Part shown: positions 1-12,924 of the stretch, in pieces
How positions within the stretch are numbered: position 1 is the first letter of the stretch
Layout of the letters: each line of letters begins with the position of its first letter
Assembly: GCF_910592395.1 (NCBI RefSeq)
Contig: NC_088313.1
Location: 13,100,437-13,164,436 of the forward strand
Direction: 5' to 3'
Source of the DNA: Lineus longissimus
Taxonomy: Eukaryota > Nemertea > Pilidiophora > Heteronemertea > Lineidae
DNA length: 64,000 nt
Translations under genes and position numbers: made by a program
Notes under the pieces: model-generated
Seen by the model: the letters and a program-made list of their open reading frames with translations, nothing else
Databases searched by the model: none
What the model was told of the DNA's origin: nothing

Positions 1-1780
1 CAGATGGCAGTTATTGACCGTTATGTCTGTTATTTTTGCTTAAATGAAACATTAAAGCGACATCAGGAAAGTATCGATCCAAGCATGTTAGAATCGTTCT
101 GTGTCACATACATACAGCTAAAGACACAAATTTGTGACACCTATAGGGAAAATCAGGCAAGGTCCCTGCCGTTCACATGAGAAGCCGAGGGCGTTACCCG
201 CCGTGTATGGTTGAATATGGTTTCTTACATAGCACGGAATTTGAGATGAAGGCTCGGATGCTTCCTCCGTCGTCACAAAAACTATCCATACATAGATAGG
301 TTTTTGGCTGACAGTTGAAATTTCAGTCCCTAACTTCATCTGAGCGAGTAAGACCATTAGTATGACCCCAGCGACATCGAAGCCATCAACCGCTGAGGGC
401 AGTAGCCACCTGGTAATGGCTTCTTACAGTCGCTGGTGCTGGATTAGTTCTGCTTCCGGGGGTTTCTATAGTGTGATCGCAGTTACCGGGCCAGTTCGTA
501 AATAACTTGTTTAGACGCGCATGCAGGTTATGGAATTACTTGATAGCTTTAAAAAACGCTCTACAATTGCTTCTTTACAATTGTTACCATTGCTACAATT
601 GCTTTGATTTTCTTTTTATGCACAAATAGCTTTCTTTTTCGGTTATGATCAGAACGGTACCAGACACATTCGTTCGGGCATGAACAGGCTGTCACCGATG
701 GGTCACGAGATTCACCGAAGCTACTCGTATCTCCGCCCATCTATTTAATATATCGTCTTTATGATTTCATTTAAAGAGGAAACTACGAGATTCCTTTCCA
801 ACATCAGTTTCTCACAAAGGCACTTGACAAATAATAGCGGCGGAAGCGAAGTAACATTGGTAACTTAATCCAAGATGAAAGAAGATACTTTCTTAAAACC
901 CATGGGCATTGATATAACAGCCAATATTAAATCGATGTGACGTACTTTTAAACTGTGTTTTTGCGAGTCTCTAAATCTAGGGTTAAAATGCCCGTCATAG
1001 GCCTTGCACTATGCGCTTACCGATCCTTCCTGGTGTTCCCTGTCTTCATCGATTTTTAAACGATACTAACGTCGCAATTGAGCACCATGGCATGGCAGGC
1101 ACGCTATGTTGCAGAGCCACTGCATCATGTGAGTGGCGAGATCAATTGTGAAGTGTTGAAAGAAGTGATATATTATAATATACATACTGAATCTCAGATG
1201 AGGCAAACTGTCTTGTCTTGTGTTATAGGTTTGACACTAAGATAAACGTATTCCAGGAAATGCCGTGCCACACTGTCAATAGCACTGGCCATTCATGCAC
1301 TATCTCGTGGTGTATTATGTCGTCTGAAATAGACATTTGCTTGAAGCAGGCAATTTTTGAAGCAGTTGTACACTGTATTAGGACTACCGTATTAGGCAGG
1401 CATCGGATGGGATATGTCAATCTGAGAGCGCATTGGCCACATTTCATGAAAAAGAGCTTCCTTCCTGGTACATTTATTCACTCTATGACAAATATAACTG
1501 CTAACAGTACGGTAGATAATGTAGGCCTACAACCATTATAACCAGAAGAACCATTATCGTCAATTGTGATAGAGGCCTTCTAATAGCATTTAGGTACCTA
1601 TCACGTATCTTGGAAAACCAGATTCCGAGATCACAACGCCCACAGTCATTTCATTCCAAGGACGGCCTTTCTATACAACCGTGCTGCAAGTAAATGGTGG
1701 GCGTATGAAATTGGTAAAAGAGTACAGGAAAGAAACCAATTTACATGGCAACTTCTAGTCAGGTGAAAGTATACCAAAGG
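1..1780. other. Unique non-coding stretch, nothing recognised
   Basis: All six frames are broken by frequent stops, and the short open frames lack any recognisable motif. Minor features only: repeated ACAATTG words around 535-610 and a 12-bp palindrome TGTAGGCCTACA at 1520-1531, a word common in several marine invertebrate genomes. No promoter, exon or repeat family can be supported. Confidence 0.6.
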
Positions 1781-1851
1781 ACATGAAGCGCGTTTTAGAG
1801 TCTACACAGTTAGAAATAACGTTTTTTGAGCAAGGTTTTTCAGCCAATGTC

Positions 1852-1881
1852 AAAACTCATTACTTTAAAGTAATGAGTTTT
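1852..1881. repeat. Perfect 30-bp palindrome
   Basis: The left arm AAAACTCATTACTTT is followed immediately by its exact reverse complement AAAGTAATGAGTTTT, giving a 30-bp palindrome with no spacer. A second inverted pair lies just downstream: CAGAGGTTT near 1921 against AAACCTCTG near 1970. The whole block 1790-2040 is T- and A-rich and may be a foldback element, but no target site duplication was seen. Confidence 0.85.
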
Positions 1882-2164
1882 TGGTCATGTAAGAGGTTTT
1901 TTAACGAAATGAAAAGCCACCAGAGGTTTGTCAGTGTCTCAAAACCTAGTTTTTTTCATTTTACGGAAAAACCTCTGCGGGGTGCTAATGATATTCAAAA
2001 GCTCGAAAACCCTTATTTCGAAGAGAGTAATTACTTGTAGACCGAGACGAATTTTACGAACATGCCATTTGCAAGCAAACTCTGATGCTTTTCTGTGCAT
2101 TTCCGAATAGAAACCAGTAGTCAAAATATTACATTTAGGTTAATTAAGGCCATTGACAGTGATT

Positions 2165-2260
2165 GAGCTATTTAAGACGAGAAGGCCGGGCATTGAACTC
2201 GGGTCGATTGAATTGCAGCAGTATACTCCAATACACTGCTTCAGACACGTATAGATATAA
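2165..2260 (-). mobile_element. tRNA-derived SINE fragment (probable)
   Basis: Read on the minus strand, this segment contains CCCGAGTTCAATGCCC, close to the pol III B box GGTTCRANNCC, preceded by a GTGTATTGGAGTATACTGC stretch resembling a decayed A box and anticodon region. This is the usual head of tRNA-derived SINEs. No poly(A) or simple-repeat tail was identified, so it is probably truncated. A decayed tRNA pseudogene is the alternative. Confidence 0.4.
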
Positions 2261-2659
2261 ATATTTTTCATATCAATAAAACAACGATCAATATAACCTC
2301 GGCAAGGTACGCTGTGCAAACTCAAGGTACCCTGGCAGGCAACTAGGACTAGGAGCCCGCCCGGGGAGCCCGGCCGTGCGCAAGGTGTTGAAAGTTAGAG
2401 AGAAGCATGCCACCAGGCGTTATAAAGAGCCCTTGAAACTGTTGTGTCCTGGGAGTTGCGGGGTATCAGTCATGAGAAGTTTGTCACTGTGCCAACCCAC
2501 CGGGACTACTTTACACATTGACAGAACCCAGTACGGAAGAACTGGGGAAAAAACAAGATAAGGGCCGAGATCAGTGGCCAAACTCGAGTGAACTGACCAA
2601 GGGTAATGAGGAACTAAACGTTCCCAGTGGAAATTTCTGTCGATCATTTTCGTGAAAAT

Positions 2660-2685
2660 CCGCTGATGTCCACTGACACCAGCGG
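2660..2685. other. Short hairpin
   Basis: CCGCTG at the left pairs with CAGCGG at the right. After one mismatch, TGTC pairs with GACA around a CACT loop. It could be an RNA hairpin or chance; nothing around it points to a known RNA. Confidence 0.5.
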
Positions 2686-2699
2686 GTGAAGCCCTGACG

Positions 2700-4920
2700 A
2701 ATAGACATCAATTTTGATATCAACTTCACAATCACATACTAGTACCCTATATAATAAGTTCGTTTAGCTGAACACGAATTGTAAACGAGGCGTCAAAATG
2801 TCAGTACGGGTTCAGCCAACATAGCCTAGCACAATAACAGCAGCTGGTCATCATTATCATCATGACCATCATCCCCATCACTAGAGTGATAATTCTGCCG
2901 CATCAAATCCATGTTTATAAACTTTTCAAGGGAAAAATATAGACAAACATACCATTTTCAACCTCGGACACAGGTTTTTAATTGATGTGAATTTCATGCT
3001 AGGTGCACATAAGCATCCTTAAGTGCATCCTTGGTGCAATTAAGGTACACCCAGCTTGGTCCCGGGTGCACTTTAAACTATTGAAGCTCTATATGTGCAA
3101 GCCCAGCCGACAAGATTATAACTTATGCCCAGTTTCATACAGCTCTTCATTCTAGCCTATACATTCTCACAGGTCGCTGCATTCAAAATGGTTCAATGGG
3201 TTCTGTGCGTAAAAATCAGCAAATTCTAACTGTATTTCCTGCCAAAATTCAATGGTGTGGTCAGCTCTCAACAGACACCTCATCAACCGGTGTGACAGCG
3301 GATATAGTCCCCCTGGAGTCATAGTCCGGTAGCATTGTATTTGATCAATTAAGCAGCATGATCTATTGTACCGCTAACCCTAACCAAAACATTTAGCAAT
3401 GCGGGCTATTGTTACACGGACTATCAGCCCTAGGACTACTATCCCTTGCACACCGGCACTAGTGTAATGCTTTATCAAAGATGGCACTGTCATTCTACTC
3501 TTCATTCGCTGAGGCCTACCATTTAACATAATAATCTAAGGCCTACAACTTTGCTCACAGGACAATACGGCCAATCCTAAAGGACATACAAATTCGCCTA
3601 CAGAAGATACTGAATTTATTGCTATTGACAGTAAAGATCCGTGTCATATCGGATTGAAATGTGCGAAGTACGGCTATTGACACCGCAATGGACAGTTCCT
3701 TTGCATGAGTATTGTGCGGATTGAAGTACATTGAATCAGATTTTACGATTCTCACGATATCGACTTAGGGTGTATATATCACCAAGCTGGAGTTATGGGT
3801 TGGTTATTAATTAAATACGTGCAGTCAAAACCCGACAATGAAGAATTCACTTTGAAAAATAGCTCATCTGATCGTCGCTCCATTTCATTATGTAATCATT
3901 TTGAATGAGATACTCTAAAATCGCGTCTACAAGTACTGGTGTCAGTACAAGTACCAGTATGCGTGCTAGTACTAGTACGAGAGCATTTTGATGCAAATAA
4001 TGTGTAAGTTATATTTGTGGGTATACTTCAATTTTTTTTGTTTACATTGTATAATTATACACTTAAATTTACTTTAGAACGAACAAACCACAATCTTTCT
4101 TGCCTTTTGGACACGCACTTCCCAAAGTTTCAATTGAATGATCTTATAAAGGCGGTTGTAGAGTATAATATGATCAGCAGAACAATGTTTATGTAGTAGC
4201 ACACCTGATCACCACGAATCTAATGACCCACTTCCACCCATGATTCGCTAATGGCAATTGATTAATTCCCTAATTTCATGGTCTGCCATGGAGGCTGTAT
4301 ACCATTGCAACCAGTTGACAGTAATTGCCATTTGACGTCCCTCGAGTGCCTTTTCCGCCACATGGTGACCTAATGGCGAAACCATTGTCATAAAGTAACT
4401 ATAATCAGCATCGCATGTATTTCTACTCGATAGGCGAACTAAATCTGTTCAATCATTTTTATGGGTCGTTTTGTGTCCTAGGGGATATCAGATCACGTCT
4501 GCCCGAGATTATTACTGGTAATGGCCTGTTCTTCACGTCCTTTTACAAGAAAAACTACCGTCTGAACTCCATCTTGACCTGCAGTGGTCTAATGTCGAGA
4601 AAAGTACGACTCGCAATAGCCTCCAGTATTTATGTCTTCGTGGTCAGCAAATTTTCACTCACTCGACACTCGACCTTCTCGAACATGGTAACACAAGGAA
4701 CGAAATGAGAACCCTATTGACAAAATTGTCCTTTCCACTTGAAAGAATCACTCCTGGTTGTTTCATTTGCGGCCATAAATTGGTTGTCTTTGAGCATTTC
4801 GTTTGAAGGATTTGAAGTCTAGAGAAGGTGGACTCAGGCAAAGGACTCCTGCAGCCCAAGAACCGGCTGAAAGATAGATTGTTTCCATTTTTCTCCCAAC
4901 GGAACGAACCGCAAACCAAA
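2700..4920. other. Non-coding stretch, nothing recognised
   Basis: No coding potential was found beyond short open frames. Locally there are CAT/ATC-rich words at 2846-2880, a cluster of GTGCA and TTAAGG words at 3000-3070 that can fold imperfectly, and a cluster of GTAC/CTAG words at 3930-3990. None matches a family I can name. Confidence 0.55.
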
Positions 4921-4925
4921 CGACT

Positions 4926-5180
4926 GTTAATGCAGAGATAGGCTTACCAAATTTCAGTATGCCGCCAAATGTTCTCCCCCACTGGGCCCAATTGCTTTGG
5001 AGAACCGCGCCGATCACTGAGACCCATGACAGGCTTATCAGGTTTCAATATTTTGTTATCATGTCTTTGCCCATTGGACCCATGATCTGGCAGAAAAAAA
5101 TCAAACATGTACAAAAGGCCTCGGATAGGCTTATCAAATTTCCGTGCTTTGCCATATTTTGTTCATCCCATTAGACGACT
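4926..5180 (+). repeat. Degenerate tandem repeat, unit about 95 bp
   Basis: A core of the form GAYAGGCTTAYCARRTTTC occurs three times, near 4937, 5030 and 5125. Each occurrence is followed, with drift, by a CCAAATKTT or ATATTTTGTT block and a CCCAYTGG block. This gives about two and a half units. Units are diverged, so the array is old. Confidence 0.6.
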
Positions 5181-5370
5181 TGGCGTAGCTTTCGCAAAAT
5201 ATGTAAAACCTGGTATTATCTATAATACATTGCCCACTGCCCGGGGATCAATATAGAAGTTGGCGGAATGCAACGGGGGACAGAAGTGGGTCGAGGAGCA
5301 ATCCTGATCGGTAATGTGTTGAATATCATACACTATATAATATATATTTGCTCATATATGCGTTTTTATG

Positions 5371-5406
5371 GTCCGCAATGTGTTCAAACACATTGCATTG
5401 TTGGAC
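5371..5406. other. Hairpin with 10-bp perfect stem
   Basis: GCAATGTGTT (5375-5384) pairs fully with AACACATTGC (5387-5396) around a two-base spacer. Outer GTCC (5371-5374) and GGAC (5403-5406) could extend the fold across a small bulge. No known RNA family was recognised. Confidence 0.65.
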
Positions 5407-5576
5407 GGCTGTGCAGCCGACCCAAAGAGTGAAGGTGTTTGGTCGTATGCGAGTAACTTTGACAATGAACTTCCATGCACTGGAATTCAAAGGGTTTAAT
5501 GAGTACCTAGTAAAAGGCAAGATAGGTCAACCTGATGTAAGCATGTAGGGCTGCTCTGGTGAATAGTTTTTTTCTT

Positions 5577-5593
5577 GGGGGGGGGGGGGGGGG
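5577..5593. repeat. Homopolymer, 17 G
   Basis: An uninterrupted run of G. It is one of six G or C runs of at least 15 bases in the window. Confidence 0.95.
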
Positions 5594-5931
5594 AGCCTTT
5601 ATCCCACGACATAAGCAATAACCCAATTACGACAAAACGCGTCTTGCTCTGTGTTCTTCCCCAGTTCTCCCGGCCAACTGCTGTCACCTCATCAGTTCAG
5701 CCTCACCAGTCACTGGCACTGGGTGTGAAAAGGGGCACCATTGCTTCTGACATATCGACATATCTGTATCCCCCTAAATAATGTGATTAAGAATATAGAT
5801 AGACACAGGATGTTAGTTTATAAGGTGACATTGCACTGAAGAGACGATTCTGTCAGTTCAGTTATGTAAGGGTCATCATGTCCGTGTTCAAAAGGCTTTT
5901 AACCAGATCGACTCCTTGTGATATGCGGTTA

Positions 5932-6068
5932 CAGGGGCGTAGCTAGCCTTTTGGGCATCAGGTGGCGCAAAATGACACGTTTGGAATATTTTCGACCAAA
6001 ACCATGGTCAAAAAGACATACTTGGTGACATTTGGGTAGAGGGACCCTGTCCCCTCTAGCTACGCTCA
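5932..6068. mobile_element. Short hAT-like MITE with probable 8-bp target duplication
   Basis: The left end reads CAGGGGCGTAGCTAG and the right end CTAGCTACGCTCATG, which is the inverted complement apart from two substitutions. CAGGGGCGTAG-type ends are typical of non-autonomous hAT transposons. The flanks carry TGCGGTTA (5924-5931) on the left and TGCGGTTG (6069-6076) on the right, a 7/8 match fitting the 8-bp hAT target duplication if the last two bases of the element overlap it. The interior is about 137 bp and non-coding, so it would depend on a transposase elsewhere. Confidence 0.7.
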
Positions 6069-6129
6069 TGCGGTTGTGTTTCAAACTGTTTTGATCATCC
6101 CACAAAAGCGTTTTCGAGAACAATACCCA

Positions 6130-7620
6130 GTGTCATCACCTCCAAAATCCCATTCCCACACTTAACCAATTCCAGGTATTCTACTTCTGCCATTCTAGAG
6201 GTCTGTAAAGATCCCGCTTCAAGAAAAAGGCAACAGCAGACTTCATCAAGACATTTCTTTTTTTACTGGAAACTTTCATCAATTCAACCGTCGTCAAACA
6301 AAGGAGATATCGGTTAAACGATAGATAATCTCGATAACATTAATCTAAATGCATCCAATTTACGTAATCAGAAGAAATCATCGATTTATTGGGAGAAAAA
6401 ATGTGATTAAGCCAGTGTGAAAAGCGGATTACAGCACTCGGCTATCATTTTTTTCTGCAGAAGCTTTGGATAAGCTTCCTGATGGTCCATAGATACGCTG
6501 GATAAAATTCATACAGGGCGTCCCAAAATATTTAAATATTCGTCCGATCATTATAGCTGCGTATCAACACTTAAAAGAACCATCTGATCCACATTTGATT
6601 CTATTTTTAAGCCGAGACAGATTTTCTCTGTGATTACCAACTAATCAATACTGTTGTTGGAAATGGCTATATTAAAACAACCTAACACCTATATCTATAA
6701 ATAGAACCGCACCAGAAGAACTCACATTGATTTCACTTCTAAAAAGAACAATCATTGAAACCAAGTGGAACGGATAGCGTACGAAAGGTTATTTTTCCCC
6801 TTTTTGGATTTCTCCCCTTATACTAATGTAGAGTGATGCAGATTTATTTTCATTTTTAAACACATTCCATGAATCTGCTGCCTCCGCGTTCCTGATTCTA
6901 ATTTTAAATACTTTCATCACGATATCGATCTTCAATAATGCATCGAAGCCAGTTAATCGATCATCATTGTTTGAAGTCCGATTCGTTTCGGGCGACGGTT
7001 CTTTCTTTTATAACCACCCCGATGAAATCGATGCGTAATGGTGGCTATTAAGTGACGAAGCCGAGTTGCATTTTTAAAAGTAACTGCAGGCGGCAGCATA
7101 AAAAGAGTTTTGCTTGATATTATCATATCCTAGTCTGTATCTGATTATTATATTGCGCAGAAAAAGATGGTTTGCTCAGATAAATCATAAGATCAATTTA
7201 ATAACATATTTCAGAGATGCGAAGCGAACAAAAATAATGAAATGTTTTCGTCGATCGGAGCCAATTTCGTTTGATCGAAATCCGATTACAGGCCTCACTA
7301 TCATCAACAATATTAAATTTTGTTTGATTGAAAATTGTTAAAAGGTGAATTCCAATTCAAGCAAAGCATTTGGGTTCATAATGTCATTCGGCAATAGTAC
7401 ATTTTGTCTGGAAACTAGTATATATCATAAACACTTTAAATTGCGTGGGAAAGGTGTACATGTACCACTAATCGGAAAAGTTTTAGAATAAACTCTTTTT
7501 AACAAAGTAGCCCAATTCAATATTTTAACAAAGTAGGCCCTGTTCCATTCACTAACTCTTACAAAAATTGATACCTCCAAATAGATTGATAGTAAGCAAT
7601 AGCTCCCTTGAAACATTGAC
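6130..7620. other. AT-rich non-coding stretch
   Basis: No coding potential. It is rich in ATCGAT, TAAT, GATA and ACAAAGG-like words (6290-6420, 6900-7300), which could reflect a regulatory element for homeodomain, GATA or TCF/Sox factors. Such words are also expected in AT-rich DNA, so no site is called. Confidence 0.4.
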
Positions 7621-7628
7621 AGAAAGCG

Positions 7629-8310
7629 TTTGATTTATTCTAGTCAATTTGGTATTACGTGGCCTCTTATTGGCAATCTTGAGCAATCAGTGGGTTATTC
7701 AGTTTAAAGTATTGCTACTCCAAGATGATTGATGATGAAATTAAAGTAGTTCCGATGCCCGGGAAATTGTTCTGCAGTGGTGGCTCATCAAGCCGCACAT
7801 CGGTCGCGGAGAGCTCCACTGAGTAGAAACCTTGAGCAGATATCCGCGCTTTCTGTCTTGGCTTTCCATTCACTGATAGGAAAACAAATCATCAAAGCCA
7901 AATAACGACCGCTTATTAATAATGAAAACAATAAAAGATCGACGCCAAACAGAAGACAGCTGGTGATTTGTTAGTGTAAACATTGACGTAAATCATAAGA
8001 TTTGATTGGTCAAATAACATAACGTGGCCTCTTTATCAGGCAACTTGAGCAATCAGTTGGTTATTCAGTTTTAACACGTTGGGCTTTGGTGCTACTCCAA
8101 CTGAATGATAACCAAATTAAAGTGGTTCCGAGGGCCTCTTCTGTGAGACGCACCTCGGCGGATGCTGGAGCCTCAGCAGATGATTCAAGAAAATCTCCTT
8201 ATGTCAAGGCCACCCTCACTGATAGGGAAATACTAATCAGCGACTCCTACCAACAAACGCTTATTAATGAGGAAAACTGTCACACACACGCCAAATTGCT
8301 CGTAATTTCC
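7629..8310 (+). repeat. Diverged tandem duplication, period about 365 bp
   Basis: The block at 7629-7970 recurs at 7996-8310 in the same order. Anchors include ACGTGGCCTCTT, TTGAGCAATCAGT-GGTTATTCAGTTT, TGCTACTCCAA, AAATTAAAGT-GTTCCGA, CACTGATAGG-AAA and CGCTTATTAAT. Divergence is substantial and includes indels. The second copy is open for about 75 codons in one frame, but the first copy has stops in the equivalent frame, so coding is unlikely. Confidence 0.75.
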
Positions 8311-8319
8311 TGACAATTT

Positions 8320-11050
8320 CAACTAATTGGTTGTTTGGCTGGTTGGAGTGGGCTTGGAGTCTTCGATCGCGCACAACGCATGGCTCGGGCCTGATCATAT
8401 CGGCAGCCGCTTCCGCCGCAGTAGCCTAGGCCGGCTGGTATTTGGATCACCATCCATGAAAGCTCTAGGTCAGTGCTAATCATGCTCGGGGAAATGAATG
8501 TTGTATTGTTTATTTCTGGTTCAGAAAGTACATTGTTTTGGCCTACAAGGCGTTTCATAATGTATTGACACTCCGAACATCTCCTTATAAAGTGGGTATC
8601 AAGTAACAATCTTTTAAACAATAATTCAACTGACGCCGAGACACTTTTTTTGCGAAATGCTATCGTGACAAGTTGTTTTGGACGATCAGCTAATAACATT
8701 TTTCTTCCTTTCCAATGCTATACTGTCACTATCAGCCTGGCGTTTGTTGCTCTGAACAGCTTCCTCATTTCTAATGGTTTCATACTTTGGTGCACGAAAT
8801 ATAACTAACCACAGCTCTGAGTATTGCGAGTAACGCAATCATGTTTTCAAAAGAGATCTTATACGTCACGTACTTATCTCCGTTCAAAGGATTTTTAACC
8901 TGGTCTTCTCTGCTTGTGACCTTGTCCATTATAAATTTGATATTGGATGAATGACAATTATAATCCGACATCGTGGAATCTCTGCGCAACATTGCAATTT
9001 TTTTATGAGTTTTCAGCACAACAAGAGGACTAATACCGGGCCTTTTGAACTAAATGGAAGGGGCACATTTTCACAGCCCACGGAAGTGTACTTTTTGGTA
9101 ATATTTGCAATGGGGTTAAGGGAGGCCACTTTAACGGTGATAGAAGTCAGTACTTTATTTCCATCTCAGGTTCATATTTAGGAGATGTTAGAATTTAAAA
9201 TTGTCGAATACATTTTCAAGCACCCAGTAGTATATGAAGCTAACGTCCCGTAGATTCTGCCTGGTTAATACGAGCTATTTACTGCCGACACTGATTGTTC
9301 ATTACTGGGCGGTTGTGGCTTTGCCATGACAAGTGAGATAAGGAGGCCATGATCGGGTAACATGATATAGCATCGAACATTCTGAGAATGACCTAGCACC
9401 GGATATGGCATTGTTCGGAGTGTGGCTTTAAAAATCAACCACCACTGCAGCAAGGAAGAAGGCGAATGCCTATCTATTTCCATACTGAAATTCCATTCCA
9501 CCGGTATTTTACCTCCGTAGCCTCCGCCGACGGACGTTGAGCTTGAGGGTCAAGATCGTCAATTTCAAATCACTGCTTTCCACACTGGAGCAGATGACTC
9601 TCAATGAAATCAGAAAAAAGCTACATGTATATTGTTTCATCCACTGAATCCAGTGCAGCAGCTTCTGTTGAAACACATTTGATTGTCCAATATCAAACCA
9701 TTATGCCATGTTAAGTAGTTGTCTTGCTTGAGTTGTATTGAAAATGTGACAATTGTGCTCTCTCAGGTATAAAAAGTTTCCCCAGAGTTCTATCGGCATA
9801 CATACTTTAAAAGAATCAGGACCTCAGTTCTCGAGGGCCTATCTCGGTTGGGCTCGAATCGAGGTAGGATTTTCTGGATTTGTCATTCCTGTTCCCGATG
9901 TCGTCTTCGTAACTCACAGAAAATGCTAAAATTTTGCATCAAAATCACAATTGAATGTAGATATGTTCTGCAAAATGCATTAGGCTAATTTAGTAAGCTA
10001 TATATCGGTGAGGTGTTGATTCTCTTGAAAATAACATGATGCATGAGGCTAGGTTCCACGGCCTGAATCACCGTATCCGCTTTCGAGGAAGACCTACGTC
10101 CCTAAAACTTATGACGTCATACACAAAACTTGTCATTCTCAGTGAATTGGTTCTCTGTACGGGATAGCGAAACCTCACTATTGTGAAATGCAACGCCAGA
10201 AACGACCAAAAAATCAAGCAAGAAACACATTACTTGGCTACGAGATGGAAAAAAGAGAATATTAAACCAGAAAGTCTCAAGAGGAAAAGCAATATTCTTG
10301 GGATCGCTGTGGTGGAAACGAGAATGTTTATCAGTTGTAGCCATTTGTATCAAGCAACCGCGGCCAGTGTATGACAATTCTCTCAGAATCAATTGGCTCG
10401 GAAGTCCAGTGAGGTATCGGGGATTCAGAGTAAACTGCCTCTCGTTTTATTTTAGTTGCCCATTCTGTGCAGATCATCGCAAAATCGTAACTCATGGTTA
10501 GTAAGGGTTATAGCCATGTCCTGATGTTCAAGTACCAGTTCGACATATATTTTATGAACAGGTCCAAATGGTAGTTTTATTTATCGGTTTTGAAGGGTTC
10601 TTTAATTCAGTTTAACCGAACATATTCTCCTCGACGAGTGAGTAATTCGGCCTCAAATTTGAAGCCTGGGTCACGTCCGAATCGGAACGGCGTGCAAGCT
10701 ATCTACTGTTGTCGGAAGTAGCAATAATTCTTCCTTTTTCGATTACTTCAACTGAAAATAAAATGTACCTAACTAACCTCTCACCGAATATTAACATTAT
10801 CTGAAAAAGATTATCGGAATTTTTCTTTACATTCAGAACCTTCAAAATAGCAGTTAATGGTGCCATTTTGTTAGTTATTGGAAATATCGGTATTCATAAT
10901 CTATTTTCTATTTTTTTCTATCAAACGAATAGGACGCTACGGAGAACAATGGGAAGCTCGGGTTAAATTAATGAACATGAAACAAGCACACCCATTAATC
11001 GAATGAAAATATCTACAGGTATAAAATAAAATATAAACGACATTTCAATA
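8320..11050. other. Non-coding stretch, nothing recognised
   Basis: A 126-codon minus-strand open frame at 8319-8699 has no recognisable domain and ordinary random-like composition, so it is not called. No repeats were seen on direct reading. A tRNA-like GGGCTCGAATCGAGG word sits near 9849 but lacks a partner A box. Confidence 0.5.
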
Positions 11051-11054
11051 ATCA

Positions 11055-11069
11055 CCCCCCCCCCCCCCC
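11055..11069. repeat. Homopolymer, 15 C
   Basis: An uninterrupted run of C. Confidence 0.95.
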
Positions 11070-11079
11070 GCATTTTACC

Positions 11080-12500
11080 ATGAAAACGGTTTAGTCATGT
11101 TGAAAGTATTATGTAAACATGTACATGTATGATTCTTTTTAGTTTGAAAATGCGGAAGTGTTTGTAACATAAAAAACGTTAAAATGACCCACGATGTTGT
11201 TGTCTGGGCAGACTGATCACTGAAAAATATATTGCACCAGTGCGTACAATATCATCGTGAAGAAAATGTCAGTATAAATTTATGTTATGTTATTATTTTC
11301 GTCATCCACAATGAGTGATCGAAGTATATTTTCCCCATTGAATTTGAAATTTGTCATTTTGACAGTCAAAGAATCATCAGCGTGATGATGGGGTAATAAG
11401 CTATTGCTTATTCTCGTAACTCTGATAGAGATGTTCACCCATCCGACTCTCCTGTGCACTGCCATCGGGCTCTAGTGAAATATTTAGCGATCCCAAAACC
11501 TTGGGGTCAAGGTGATTTTCACCATGAGCTCAAATCGAACGAAACCAATGTTGATAAAAATAAATTTAATGAGCTAGAGTAGTCGGGGCGATCACCAAAT
11601 TGCCAAAGCAGTTTTAACGTTGTTGACCATGGGCGTTCTTGGGAGGGTGCGTGTACGGATGTGTTTGGAGGTGGAGGGGGGCTCAATAGTAACAGAATCT
11701 AATCGCAAAAAAGACTCAACGACAAACATCAATCACACACCACGCTGCTCATGTCGCTCCAAGCATCAAATACATGTACACGCAACCAAGTCATCTGTTC
11801 TCTCATGGACTATGCGTGATGGAGTATTCCAAGATGGAATCCACGATTCGCCATATGAATATTATGAATACATGTATCTATTAATTATCATACCGAGGAT
11901 ATTTTGATATGCGAATATCCCAGGACGCAACAGCAAGGTCTCGTCTCCGCATGAGGTATCGATTTTGGCGTCCAGTTCGCTTAGTGTTAAACTGCACATG
12001 CTTCAAGGAGATTGGACGGGATAAGACGTCCCTTATCTCCATACTCCATCCATACTTCGAGTCCGCCGAAGCTGAGTTAATCTCACACTTCCGTCAGTTC
12101 ACTGGGTCCGAAAAGATTTGGAAAACCTGACATGCTAGCTTAATGTGAGGACAGGGGCACCGGCACTGTAGTGCCTTTCGTAGTGTAATGCCCGCGGATC
12201 TATTTCAAGAATGGCTGTCTGGAGGGTGGATCGATCCCAGTGCTATTTTTAGCGATGACATGGCGCCGAAAACCAAGTGCATTCCATATGTTATTTTAGA
12301 ATCAACCAACCACTGAGCGTATGTCATTGTCAGGTGTCCCGAGGGAATAGATTGTTGCAAAGTTTTGTTTCCCAAGCTAAAACTTCTGAAAACCTTCCTT
12401 TTCGAGGCAATCCCACCTCAAAGCATATACTCCTACTCTGCGGCCCTTGGCCTAACCCATCACCATCACCGACAATTAAGGCCTAAACATCGTCATCGTT
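11080..12500. other. Non-coding stretch, nothing recognised
   Basis: Only short open frames without motifs. ACATGTACATGTA words occur at 11116-11130. Confidence 0.5.
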
Positions 12501-12575
12501 AATTAAGGTAACCATCATCAAACCACTATCATCGTCATCGTCGTTATCATCACCATCATCATCTCAATATCATAT
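12500..12575. repeat. Imperfect CAT/GTC trinucleotide microsatellite
   Basis: Degenerate ATC/GTC/CAC triplets run across this segment. Similar triplet tracts terminate RTE-like LINEs (compare 53541-53691), but I see no LINE coding sequence on either side here, so it is recorded only as a simple repeat. Confidence 0.6.
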
Positions 12576-12924
12576 TTGGTCCAACTAGTATATATACTAT
12601 ATATAGCTTGATTCATATATAAAAGTATAGCTACTAATTAGATAAAATTAGTTTGAAAGGTAGGAGCAGTCCTGTCAAATAATTAGTGTCAACCCCTTTA
12701 GATTCCGTCAGACCTGATCTTAGGTATAATGTTCCCATTTCTATTCTGACAAACATAATGAATCATTAAAGTAAGAACATGGTAAAATTACTAATCAGCT
12801 TCATCTAATTAATCAACTATATACTAATCATGTAACTTCAGATCACATTATTTTCTCTCAATATCGATTCCCTGGCTTTAATTTTGCTTTCCCAGTAAGA
12901 AGAAAGTAAAAACTGTCGGTTGGT

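Noticed and set aside
8319-8699. 126-codon minus-strand frame
   Set aside because: No homology recognised and no exon signals.
12500-12575. Second LINE tail
   Set aside because: No LINE coding remnant on either side, and the triplets are imperfect.
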